From Herpomyces periplanetae (Eukaryota > Ascomycota > Laboulbeniomycetes > Herpomycetales > Herpomycetaceae), in NCBI GenBank assembly GCA_009733715.1, contig WMKJ01000043.1, positions 1 through 64,000 on the forward strand: a stretch of 64,000 bases of DNA. Reading direction: 5' to 3'. A model generated the notes under the pieces. It was not told where the DNA came from. It saw only the letters and a program-made list of their open reading frames with translations, and ran no database searches. Below, piece after piece: positions 10,417-21,106 of this stretch (the first letter of the stretch is position 1; every line of letters starts with the position of its first letter). The position numbers and the translations under genes were made by a program.

Positions 10417-12813
10417 TCCTTTAAATCTATTACCCAATCTCCCCCGCCTACTCTAATTCCATTTTCATAGCTTAGTTGACTGAGAATAATCCTTTTTTCT
10501 TACGATCGATAAGAAACTCTCTTCCTTGTTACTGCTTCAAACTAGCTCGTCTCCCTTTCTACTTTATCTCCGTCAATTATCGTTTTATCAATCTTTTTTC
10601 AATTCCCTTCATTTCTACCTCATCGTTTTACCTTTGATCCCGTCTAATCTTCTTAACTTTACCTTTTCTCTCTTTTCGTCATAGTGTGGTCCTCGAATAT
10701 ATTCCGACTTTGTGACATTTGTTGATTCATAATTCATCGTAAATTCCTTTATCTTTATACCTTCAATTAATCTCTGTTACCTTTCCATTATTCATGATAA
10801 TCCTCGCTATTCGTGTATACATCATATACTTCTCTACATATTGCCCATTTTTGTTCCGACTACATTCCCCATTAACATTCCCTTTGCCTTCATATAACTC
10901 TGGTTAACTGCATTGTATACATTACACCCTTCCCGTTCGTTCTCCTCATTCCTGTCCCCATAAGTACAAATTTCGTATTATTCCCGGCGTATTGTACACC
11001 CTCGTTCAATGTGCTTCAATCGTTATCATTGGCTTTTTTCCTTTAGTCTTTCTAACTTCTCACTTTTTTACCCGCTTTTTCCATTTTCATGCGTTAAACC
11101 ATCTAAGCTTTCCCGCTCCCAAACCCAATTTACTCCAATCAAGCTTTATTTTCCTCTATATCACCCCCTCTTCAACCTTTAACTACCAACATTTTGGTTT
11201 CGGACTTTCTATCTACCTGTTGTACAATTTCCTCGTTCAACGAACACTTGTACACACGTAGAGTCCCGCTTGTTCATTAATTCATGCTAATCTCGCTTTC
11301 CCCTTTCCTAATCCTTATTTCCACACATTAGAAACATCTTCAACTTTTTATTTATCCTTGAAATACCCTCAACACTAATTTACCTACCCACAGATTATTT
11401 CATCTCTTCCATACTATAACATTAAGCTTTCCCGCTAGCTCACTGCATGTCATGAATGGCGCCAGAGCTTCGCATACCATGTCAAACCTTACTCGTTAAC
11501 ATTGACTTATCCATATCCCTGATGGACCTTGTCCATCATTACTGCTTTGATTATACGCCCTACACTGTATTGACTGGTCTATACTGTAAATCCCATATTC
11601 ATATTAACCGTGTATCACGTATATCCTAATCATATTCGCTCACATTTAACCAACTTAACTTCACCCTAGCTCATGATATCCGTTATTCCATTCACCTCCC
11701 AGATATATTTCCTTCCATGCGCTATACCCTGACTTTTCTGTACGTCGTGCCCCTTCAAAATCAATCTTCATTGGTTAATGACAGCCCTTTATAACCTAGT
11801 CTTAAAAATTTCATGATAATATCCATGCTAATATACGTACATTCACACTCGCCCACTCAGAGTTTTCCTACGTGTACAGAATTAATGTTCGAGACATCAA
11901 CCACCCTACCGACCTGCTCCTTTGATCAATGCAAGTGAATTTTTATAACATTTAACATTTGCTTTACCTTTTCATAATAGTAGTTTGTCAAGCCTCCTGA
12001 TATTTTAAACTCACACAATGTTCTAGCCTTTGAGAGCCCCACCAAATTTAGCCGTGCGTCAAGTTATCTTGGTTTAAAACAAATCTATCCCTAATATCTA
12101 TCTATGCTCTTAATACCGTAGCTATTATTGGCTCCGTGATATCCGTTGATATTTTTGCTCTTCCATGTAACTCGGTCATGCTTGGGAGGCCATGCATTAC
12201 TGGCCGAAGGATAACCCCAGAAATTTAATTGTGAAGCTACCATGCTACTTGGTATGCTACTTTTGTCGAAGCTCACTGGAAAAAATTTCCTAGTATGTAT
12301 AAAATAATCTATAATTATCTCCGTATTATTTGAGCATTTCCCTAGGCAAAATTTACACAAGTCCGGAAAATTTATTAGCACTCACGACGCGCGATCCATA
12401 AAACATCCAATCGTACGCAATGTATGGGTTACGGATAAATGGGCTTTTACCGAAACAAAAATGGAAGATTCCAATTGATTCAATTTTGATAGTCTGATCA
12501 GTCTCTATATCCTATAATCTTACCAATCACAAGTCCATATAAATCAAACGTAAATTCTTAAAACTTTCCCACCTAAGAAGTCCACATTAAACTATTCGAA
12601 GATAACGTCAACGGTGATTTGTGCACTCATTCACGTTAATAGTGTATGGCCGAGCGCCCAATTTACCCAGAAGGTGATGAACATACGCAGAACTGAACCA
12701 TGTCTCGTCCTACGTACCTGCAGAGACCCATTTAATTTTTTTGGTTGATCAGGGTTGACGGTAAGTGGCACGTTGCAAGACTCACTTGACTATATAGAAA
12801 AAAGGGCAAAGCT

Positions 12814-13236
12814 ATGACTTCTGCGAAAATTTCGTTGGCTGTGATTTCATCCAAAGATAATCGAATAGCTTTGATTAACGTAATTGCTCATGCTAATGTA
12901 AACGGAACCGGTTCAAGGACATGGCTTGCCGTTGAACCCGATCATTCGCATACTTGGATGAAAGTAGGCATAAACAAAAGATTCGATACCTTGAAATGGT
13001 AAACTCCTTAATTACCGGCAAGGAATCATTTTCTTAAATCGAAACAAGTTACTTATACGTGGATGTATACTGACATTATATACTACAATATGGACAAACT
13101 TGCTTGCCGCGAATGTGTTAATTAATCGGACCATAATTCCCAAGGTCAGTCAGGCATGTTTGACAAAATTTATGCGGATGAACATGGGCAAGAGTGGTTA
13201 GATATGGCTACGGGTAGATCGACAATGCAAGCTTAG
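12814..13236 (+). other. Coding-like stretches of unknown identity
   Basis: A 62-codon frame from the ATG at 12814 to 13002 is followed by a second stretch, about 13133-13236, with balanced amino-acid composition (for example SGMFDKIYADEHGQEWLDMA). A TATATAG lies about 25 bp before the first ATG. I recognise no family, and no splice-consistent model joins the two convincingly. It may be a small unannotated gene, a relic, or chance. Confidence 0.2.
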
Positions 13237-14378
13237 ACCTGTATACAAAAATAAGTTAAAAAGACGTTTCACCAAAATAGGTCAAAGCTTTTATATGTAT
13301 GTGCATGTGAATGTGAATGTGAATGTGTAGATGTATATACACATTACAGTAGGGTGGCAATTCACTCGAGAATGCTGCGAAATACTTGTTATCGCGGCGG
13401 CAATTAAGTATTAGCGTTGCAGAGGAATCTGGGGATGATTATTTGATTAAGCTGGGAAGATTGTGACATAGGTTAGCCAGAAGGTTCTTCCAAGGGAATT
13501 TGCTTTAAACGTAAGCTTTTATGACTACAAAGATATTCATATTGTGCACTGATTCTTGTAAAATTGGTTGCAATCATCACGATAGACATATATGAACTGT
13601 TGTACTCCACTTGGCCAATCCTGCTGAAAATTAATGGTGCCTGAAGAACAATTATACATACTGATGCCATCGACAATTTATCCGTAAGCTTACATCGTCA
13701 CAGCAAAATTAAATTGATCAATAGTTTAAAAGTAGGGGACGTGAATTTTAAACCAACCATAAATGATGATAATTTTAAGTGGTTACGACAGCCAAAATCA
13801 TATTTAACAAATGTTTAATTAAAGTTAACGGTAGTGGATAAACATATACACAAGTAAAGTTGCCATTTGGAGGATGACAATATTCTGATACAAGACCCAA
13901 AACACAAAGACAACCTTGAAGAACAATTGAAGGGTAGACGATTGTTATTAAAAATTGAACTAACAAGGGCATAAAATATGGAAAAAGTGTAATGAAATAA
14001 TATAAAACTTCATCGTGAAAGAGTGTAACAGTGGAGAACCGGGGTCTTGGCACGTGACATGAAGCGGAAGAAAGAGAGGCGGAATGGTAACGCCACATGG
14101 GGAGGGCGGAGGAAGGTTTTGCCGAAGCGAGGAAGTTTTGAAATGGGAACGCGATGGGAGGGCGAATAACATTTTGCGAGAGCGTGTTTTTAAAAGTTAC
14201 AAAGCGTGGAAGGAGGATTAGTTTAGGTTTTGAAGAATTTCAGCTTGATAAGTGAATGATTTGTCAGAGGAAGGAAGGAATTTGTACGCGGCATTAGAAT
14301 AGTGTGTGGTTACTTTACACGATATCTACGTTGGTGAATGTATACGTTAACGTTGATATATATTGAAAAGTGTGTATA

Positions 14379-16086
14379 ATGCCTTCTACGAATTATGATG
14401 ATCAAGGCAATTCGTTGACGCGAAGCGAAGCGGAAGGTAATGGGTCAGATAAATCGAATGAACCGGGAAAAGGAGAAAAGTTAGGGAAAGATGGATCATC
14501 GGGAGAAAAGGGAAAAGAATCGGATGGTAATGGGGGGGATAAGGATAAGGAAAATTCCCAAGTGGTGGGGGGGGGGAGGAGGTGATGGTGATGAATCAAG
14601 AGAAAGCGAAGCAACAGGAAATACGAATGAAGATGTGGAAATGAAAGACTCTACGGAAGAAATTGATAATATACTAGATGATGATATTTTACGTTGCAGC
14701 ACACGAGATATTATAGCGCGTAGACGATTATTGGAGAATGATTTGCGAATTATGAAAAGTGAATATCAACGACTTACACATGAAAAGTCGGCAATGCAGG
14801 CTAAAATTAAGGACAATGAAGAAAAAATTGCTAATAACAGGTTTGTCTACATTAAATATAACATTGAGGTTGAGAGTTTAGGAGTTGCATGATAAGATAG
14901 TTGATTGATTTAATAATTGGATATGTGAAAATTCTAATCTATGATACAGGCAATTACCGTATCTTGTAGGAAATGTGGTCGAATTATTAGATCTTGATGT
15001 AACCGCCGAAGCGTCAGAAGAGGGTGCTAATATCGACTTGGATGCGACACGAGTAGGAAAGTCTGCAGTGATTAAAACGTCTACACGTCAAACAATATTT
15101 TTACCATTAATTGGACTTGTAGATCACTCAAATCTTAAACCGGGGAATTTGATTGGTGTTAATAAAGATTCATACTTAATTCTCGATACTTTACCTCCGG
15201 AATATGATAGTCGAGTTAAAGCCATGGAAGTTGATGAAAAGCCAACTGAAAAGTATACGGATATTGGGGGTTTAGATAAACAAATTGAAGAATTAATTGA
15301 AGCCGTTGTATGGCCCATGAAAGAAGCAGAACGTTTCAAGAAGATTGGTATCAAGGCTCCCAAAGGTAATTATGGATGAGTGTATGATTTTAACTTGTTT
15401 ACTGATAGAATTGTTATTTACGATGTTTAGGTGCTCTTATGTACGGACCACCTGGGACCGGTAAAACGTTGTTGGCTCGAGCGTGTGCCGCTCAGACTGA
15501 TGCAACATTTCTCAAATTGGCGGGGCCCCAATTAGTACAAATGTTTATTGGAGATGGGGCTAAATTAGTTCGAGATTGTTTTGCTTTGGCAAAGGAAAAA
15601 GCGCCATCCATAATCTTCATTGACGAACTCGACGCAGTAGGAACTAAACGATTCGATAGTAAAAAATCAGGAGATCGAGAGGTTCAACGTACAATGCTAG
15701 AACTCTTAAATCAGCTTGATGGATTTGCTTCGGATGATCGTGTAAAAGTATTAGCAGCAACTAATCGAATCGATGTGCTAGATCCTGCTCTGTTGCGAAG
15801 TGGACGTTTAGATCGAAAAATCGAGTTCCCTTTACCCAATGAAGAAGCTCGAGCTCAAATTCTTCGGATTCATAGTCGCAAAATGACAGTCGATGACAAT
15901 ATCAATTGGGCTGAATTAGCGCGCAGTACTGATGAATTTGGTGGAGCTCAATTAAAAGCTGTTTGCGTTGAAGCCGGTATGATCGCTTTACGAACCGGCA
16001 GTGCTAAAATATCCCACGAGAACTACGTCGATGCAATAGCTGAAGTTCAAGCCAAACGAAAAGATCCCATTAGTTTTATTGCTTAA
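14379..16086 (+). CDS. RPT5: 26S proteasome regulatory AAA-ATPase subunit Rpt5 (PSMC3/6A)
   Basis: One of six ATPases in the 19S base that unfold ubiquitinated substrates and thread them into the 20S core. Exons are 14379-14840, 14950-15365 and 15431-16086. The product has a coiled-coil N-region ([19 protein letters not shown]), an OB domain ([16 protein letters not shown]...[16 protein letters not shown]) and an AAA module with Walker A GPPGTGKT, Walker [10 protein letters not shown], and [20 protein letters not shown]. The C-terminus ends SFIA, close to the Rpt5 YYA/hydrophobic tail used for 20S docking. The first about 65 codons are in a different frame from the rest: the frame breaks at the ten-G run 14567-14576, and nine Gs would make it continuous. 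Otherwise translation could start at the in-frame ATG at 14641 ([10 protein letters not shown]), near the start of the conserved region. Confidence 0.93.
14567..14576 (+). repeat. Ten-G homopolymer at the RPT5 frame break
   Basis: An uninterrupted run of ten G inside a Gly/Asp-coding N-terminal segment. Read as nine G, the upstream acidic N-terminus runs straight into [16 protein letters not shown] and the conserved Rpt5 sequence. Candidate for an assembly error or polymerase slippage. Confidence 0.75.
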
Positions 16087-16489
16087 ACGTTTTGCTTTAC
16101 TCAAGCATTGCGCAACTTTTTTATGAGATTTTACCCTCATAAGATCCCATAATCTTGTTACCCATCTGAATTTTTGTCTGCTTCCTCGTCAAACTTGTTC
16201 ATTCCATGCCATTTCATACCCTTGAGGATATTGTGTACTGACTTTTCACAATTTTACCTTGCTCACTCGCTCACTTCCCTTCCAATCCTCTATCGATAAG
16301 CCTCTCTATGCGTAAGTCAACAGGAGAATCGTGATTGATGAGTAAAATCTTACTTTTTGCCGTACTCTGCTGCTATACTTTAATCGCATACTCCCCCTGG
16401 AGTAATGGAAAAATCTCATGTTTTTCATCTTGCCACGGTACGATTCAATTCCAAAGCGTACGCCGTCACCCAATGCTTCAATGCAAACT
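16087..16489. other. Short intergenic stretch between convergent genes
   Basis: 403 bp between the RPT5 stop and the stop of the - strand gene. AT- and T-rich, presumably the two 3' UTRs. No other feature seen. Confidence 0.6.
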
Positions 16490-18389
16490 TTAGTTAAGAG
16501 TAGATGGTGATGATGCCTCCATTGTTAGCTTACTCTGGGACTCCGTTAGTTGTTTATCATCGTTATAAGATAACATGGCCGGTGGTGGTGAAGTAAAATC
16601 CCGTGCATAAAATCCTCCATCAACTCCCGGCCCATCCCTTCCTACATTATCTCGTGATGTTTGTGTAGAGCCACGAGTTCCATCACCAAACCGTTCTCTA
16701 GCAAGCGATTTAAGCATGGCCATGGTTTCATCTTCCTTTTGACGACGTGCTGCCATTCTTCGTTCCCACTCTGCAGCTCTAGCACGTAAAATTTCTTCCC
16801 GACGGATCTCTCGATCCGATTTAAGTCGTTGTGCTGCCGCTGCCGCTCCAGCTTGTGAACATGATGCTACGTTTGGCCCTGGTGTTGTCAATGATGCTTG
16901 TAAACGTTGACTAGATGGTCTTCGATAGCCAGAATTTCTCTCGAAACTATCGTTTTCCGCTGCTGCAATAGCAGCTGCTTTAGCGTCTAGCTCATCTGTA
17001 CATCCCAGTAATTCATCATCGCAAAAATCCATTTGTCCAGGACTACGCCGTGAAGTAAATTCCCGTTGTACATCCCGATTAACTCGTTGCTTTTCAATTC
17101 TACGTTGGAATGATCCCACGTCGGATTTAGGTACTAACTCTTCCAGTTGTTCTTTTTGCTGTTTTCGTTCAGCTCGGCGCATTAATTTTTGATTATCCAA
17201 GTTTCTTTCAAGTTTAATCAATTCTTCACTGGCAAGCTTTTCTGTACAAGGAAAGGGTACAATAGACACACATTAATTAGTCTTATTTTCTAGAACCGGA
17301 ATATCCGACGCACACAAACATGATAAGTGAAATAAAATATACTAACCGTCGCGTGATACAAGTTCTTCAAGCGTAGGGAGTGTTGCCCCGGCTTTACGCG
17401 GATGTTCGTTAACTAATGCGTTGGCCAGCGCACTTTTTGAATTGCATTGAAGTTGAACAATGTATTCCGGTTCGTACCAACTTCGCGCTAAAATACCTCG
17501 GTTCCTCGTGGCGCTTAGTTAGTGAAATTCAAAGAAACATAGATATGTTGGTATAAATTAACGAAGAAATGTAGCAGCCCTAAAGATAGTTCGTTCCCGG
17601 TCGAGCTTAATCCAAGAACTTAACATACCATTTGTAAACGAATCGCTTCCAACGACCCTTGAGTTCCCATTCCGGTAGATCGTCGATATTGAGATTTTTT
17701 TGTATATCCAAATACTTGGCAAGAACAGCACGATGCGTTGAAGCATCTTCTTTGGAAAGAGGACGAGCATTATACGGCAAAGGGCTAGATTTGCGATGAG
17801 ACTTGCGTCGATGGTGGTGATGATGATGACGATGACGCCGATGTCGCCGACTTACGTCGGGGGAACAGGGTGACCGTGAAAAGTTTGATTCAGAAGGCGA
17901 ACGTGAACCATCGTTAGTTGGCCGTAGTGAAGTTGGTTGAGTGCTAGGAGATGCTGTACTATGTTCACGAGGAGTTCTAGATCGACCGCGAGATGAATAA
18001 TATTTTCCATCGGTTCTAACATATCTTCGATTAACGTTCAAACGATTCCGACGATCTACACTTGGGTAATGCTGTGGTGATCTAAATGAATGTCGTGTAC
18101 CATTTGCTTCATAATGAGAATAAGATGGTGACGTCGACTTTGAGTGAGCTATCGCATAATTATTCCGATGATCCGATTTACGTGAATTGGGGAGAGAGTA
18201 CTTTTTTTCATGTTTCGATTGGCCATCCAAGCGATAGGAGCACCATGGCATAACGGAGTTTAACGAGCTAACTGATGAAGAACGAGACGTAACTTTATGA
18301 CATGAACGTCGAATTGATTTGGAAGGTGAACGAAGGGGGTGATTTGAGCCGGGGCGATACGAAGTATCAGATGAACGAATTTTCGACAT
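16490..18389 (-). CDS. Arg/Ser/His-rich nuclear-type protein with a conserved central block, function unknown
   Basis: Three exons on the - strand, 18389-17629, 17504-17347 and 17241-16490, with introns of 124 and 105 bp, give a 556-aa product. Residues 1-210 are basic and rich in Ser, Arg and His, with a His run and RS dipeptides, like splicing-associated proteins. The conserved block spans both junctions: LSKEDASTHRAVLAKYLDIQ, LKGRWKRFVYKWNRG and ARSWYEPEY. It is followed by a Lys/Glu/Gln-rich coiled coil (LERNLDNQKLMRRAERKQQK) and a low-complexity tail with another predicted helix (REEILRARAAEWERRMAARR). The block resembles a family present in many fungi, sometimes labelled HEL117-like, but I cannot assign a function. 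The ATG at 18389 was preferred to an upstream in-frame one at 18494 because the intervening residues are hydrophobic and unlike the rest. Confidence 0.72.
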
Positions 18390-21106
18390 TCCGACTACGC
18401 TATCTTGACAAATATTTTTCCAGATGACTAGTACGAGAATACAGGAAAAAATTTCCCGAACGATATCACTAGTAAAACGGTATTCTTGACCCACCTACCC
18501 ACACACCCACACATGCACGCACACACAAACACACTTTCTAAGGGCTGACCGGAAATTGGAATCCGATATTGTCCGGTTAACTTTTCACCCTTTCCCTAGA
18601 GCTTTATCAAGCATAATTAAATTTAACGGGCTGTTGTATAAGAGGTTAATTTGACCCGGCTCTAAACAAGCAAGTAAACTTGATAAATTGAAGATTAACT
18701 AGCAAGCCAGACTAGAAAAGAAGGTAGTGTTTGACAAACCGGTGTACTCGGGCATAAATTCAGGAATGTAAATAATTTAATCCTTTATCCTTGAAAGAAT
18801 GTATTAGATTAACGTGAAGTCTGACTGATGATTTTTTTCACATAACAATTCACTTATAATAAAGATACAAATAATCTTTTAGAAATCAGAGAAAAAATTA
18901 TCGATTGCAGCTCGTCAGTTCTCTTGAACAGGAAAAATTCTGTCTTGATCAAATCAAATTATAGCCAAAGCGCCGAAAAAATGTACGCGAGCTGAATAAT
19001 CGTGATGTGGGTCACGTGAATGTGGGTCACGGGGTAGTTGAATTTCTAGGGAGGTAGAGAAAGGTTTTGGGGATTGATGTATGGTTCGAGAGGATGGGAC
19101 GGAGAGTTTGAGGGATATGTGAAATAGGGCTAAAATAGACTGATTTACGTACTATTCATTATATTCAGTAAGGAATACGCAATGGCTAAAGAGTTTAATA
19201 CGGATTAGGGAAAATTATTAGTACTACATCTACAATTCTCATGCAACATTAGTGCGCTTATTTGCCATTGACTACGTCACCCACACGTCCACACCCTCTA
19301 TACTAGACTAAACTGGGCTACAACAGCATACAGTAACGCAAAATCTATAAATCTACAAATCGTTAAAATGTATGCATCTGTAATTATTGGATATTTAACG
19401 GCTTTTTATTAAATTCTCACTAGCCATTGATATACTTACCAGAGATATTCTAACGGATAAATACCGAAGAAACTCAAATTACGGTTAGTCACTCTACCCG
19501 AACCGAACCGAACTGAGTCAAGCTGGGCCGAGCGGATTTATCAATCCTCCGAATCCGAACGATTTGCCAATCAAAGGCACGTAACTGATTGAAATCTGGA
19601 TGATTTTTGGGCGAGTATCGTGAGATTTAGGAAAAAATGTTGTTAACGAGATGATGAGATTAGAGGTTGGAAGCAAAGAAGGCCGAAGTTAAGTGATTTA
19701 AAGTTGAGTATGCAATTAGTTGAAATAATTAGTTAATGATATTAGAGGACAGCTCAAAACGAGTGGTTAAGTGTTGAGGAAACATGTATGCACAAGGAGT
19801 ATAAAAAAACATTCTGTTAACATAAGGAATATTGAAGCTTGGGCAAGGCAAAGCAAGATAAATACGCTAGGCTATGTTTAATTTTTTACCATGATAAATT
19901 AAACATTTGTAAACAAACGTGAGGTTTAGCACTTTAGTGATGATTCGAGAAGAGAATTAATTTGCCCCGCGTGGATCAAATATAAGATGCATTTAACCTA
20001 ATTTGTACACGCTAGCGACAGCCTTATAGTTAGCGTCAACCTAACATTTAGATTGAATGGAACATTAAGGATTTGTAAAGTTTATCTAAACAAGTACGTA
20101 CACTTAGTTTATCTCAGTCTTCGAACTAAATAGTTTCTTTCTCATTAAGGCTAAAATTTACACACTTTTATTCAGGCGAAGCTGAAATGGTGGGTTTAGC
20201 CCGTTTATATTACACGAAAAAATGAACAGTGTTGATATGTATAGATGTAGTCCGTTTCCTTAGCCTTTTATCAAATAATATGAATACACAACATGTCATT
20301 GTCATGGTGAAGTATTTCCCGTTAAAGCACAATTCATCCGTTAAGGAGTAGAATGGATCAAGATAGCAAATTTTACCCACAATCATAAAATATCAATGAA
20401 ATGATAACTTGGTTTAATGTAGGGACAACTATGTCAATTTAGTAGAAATTTATGGACTTCTCAAAGAAGTAGGATAATTCTCGGTAGTGCGGGTTAAAGT
20501 TGGATTCTACTGGGCAAGTATACCATGATACCAAGGTATACGGTGGTGATGAATATGATAAGCCGAATAATCTAGATAAAACCGTTAACGGTAAGACTAC
20601 AGTAATATATACAAAAGTCGATCAATACACAGGAGATTAACGTGTACGGGGTCGGGATCCTAAAGGAACTTTTGTTAACTAGCTTAAAAGGTAATTCCAA
20701 ACGTGGCACCAAATGATCAATAGCAAGTTGAGGTTAAACAAAGAATATTGGGTGTATACGCAATTGAATACAAGTAAGTGAGTGTGCGTTAGGATACAAT
20801 ATTGAATATGTTTGTGTATACATGCTAAAGAACGAATACTTGCATTTTGGTGTATAAGCCAACGTTCTTCAGTGGGACTGTGAAACTTGATGGTAATATG
20901 GCCCACCCAGAAAGGGTAATAGTAGCATTAGAACTTGTTGTTATAATGGGGAAAAAAAGATTTAATTCAATGCGACGACTAGAACTAAAACAGCGTGATT
21001 TACTCGGTCGGGTAAAAGGGATAGGTAGAGTTAACTGTAGACCAATAATTGCATTACATTGAATGCGAGTTTACGAGGGGGCGGGCGCAAACAAGCAGGT
21101 AAGAAA
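18390..21106. other. 2.7-kb intergenic region
   Basis: AT-rich, with short frames only. It should contain the promoter of the Arg/Ser-rich gene (- strand) and the 3' UTR of HPT1 (also - strand). The first few hundred bases hold a C/A-rich patch of repeated CACACAC and ACACCCAC near 18497-18532. No structural RNA or element recognised. Confidence 0.5.

Larger units (their letters stand above)
7671..14378. other. 6.7-kb region without a recognisable gene
   Basis: Only short, unconvincing frames were seen on either strand. Composition changes along it: mixed AT-rich to about 10.4 kb, pyrimidine-rich on + from about 10.43 to 11.8 kb, mixed to about 13.9 kb, then purine-rich up to the RPT5 start. 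Internal signals are a hairpin at 10396-10416, a GTGAAT-repeat patch near 13300-13320 and coding-like stretches at 12814-13236. No reverse transcriptase, integrase or other transposase motif was recognised, and no tRNA B box. Confidence 0.5.

Noticed and set aside
10992-11261. 89-codon hydrophobic frame on +, possible membrane protein
   Set aside because: Hydrophobicity follows from the T/C-rich composition; no flanking exons or family match.
7671-14378. Retroelement or other mobile element filling the gene-poor region
   Set aside because: No reverse transcriptase, integrase or capsid-like motif and no long terminal repeat pair was recognised by eye.
18390-18494. Upstream start for the Arg/Ser-rich gene
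   Set aside because: The extra 35 residues are hydrophobic and do not resemble the rest of the protein; kept only as an alternative.
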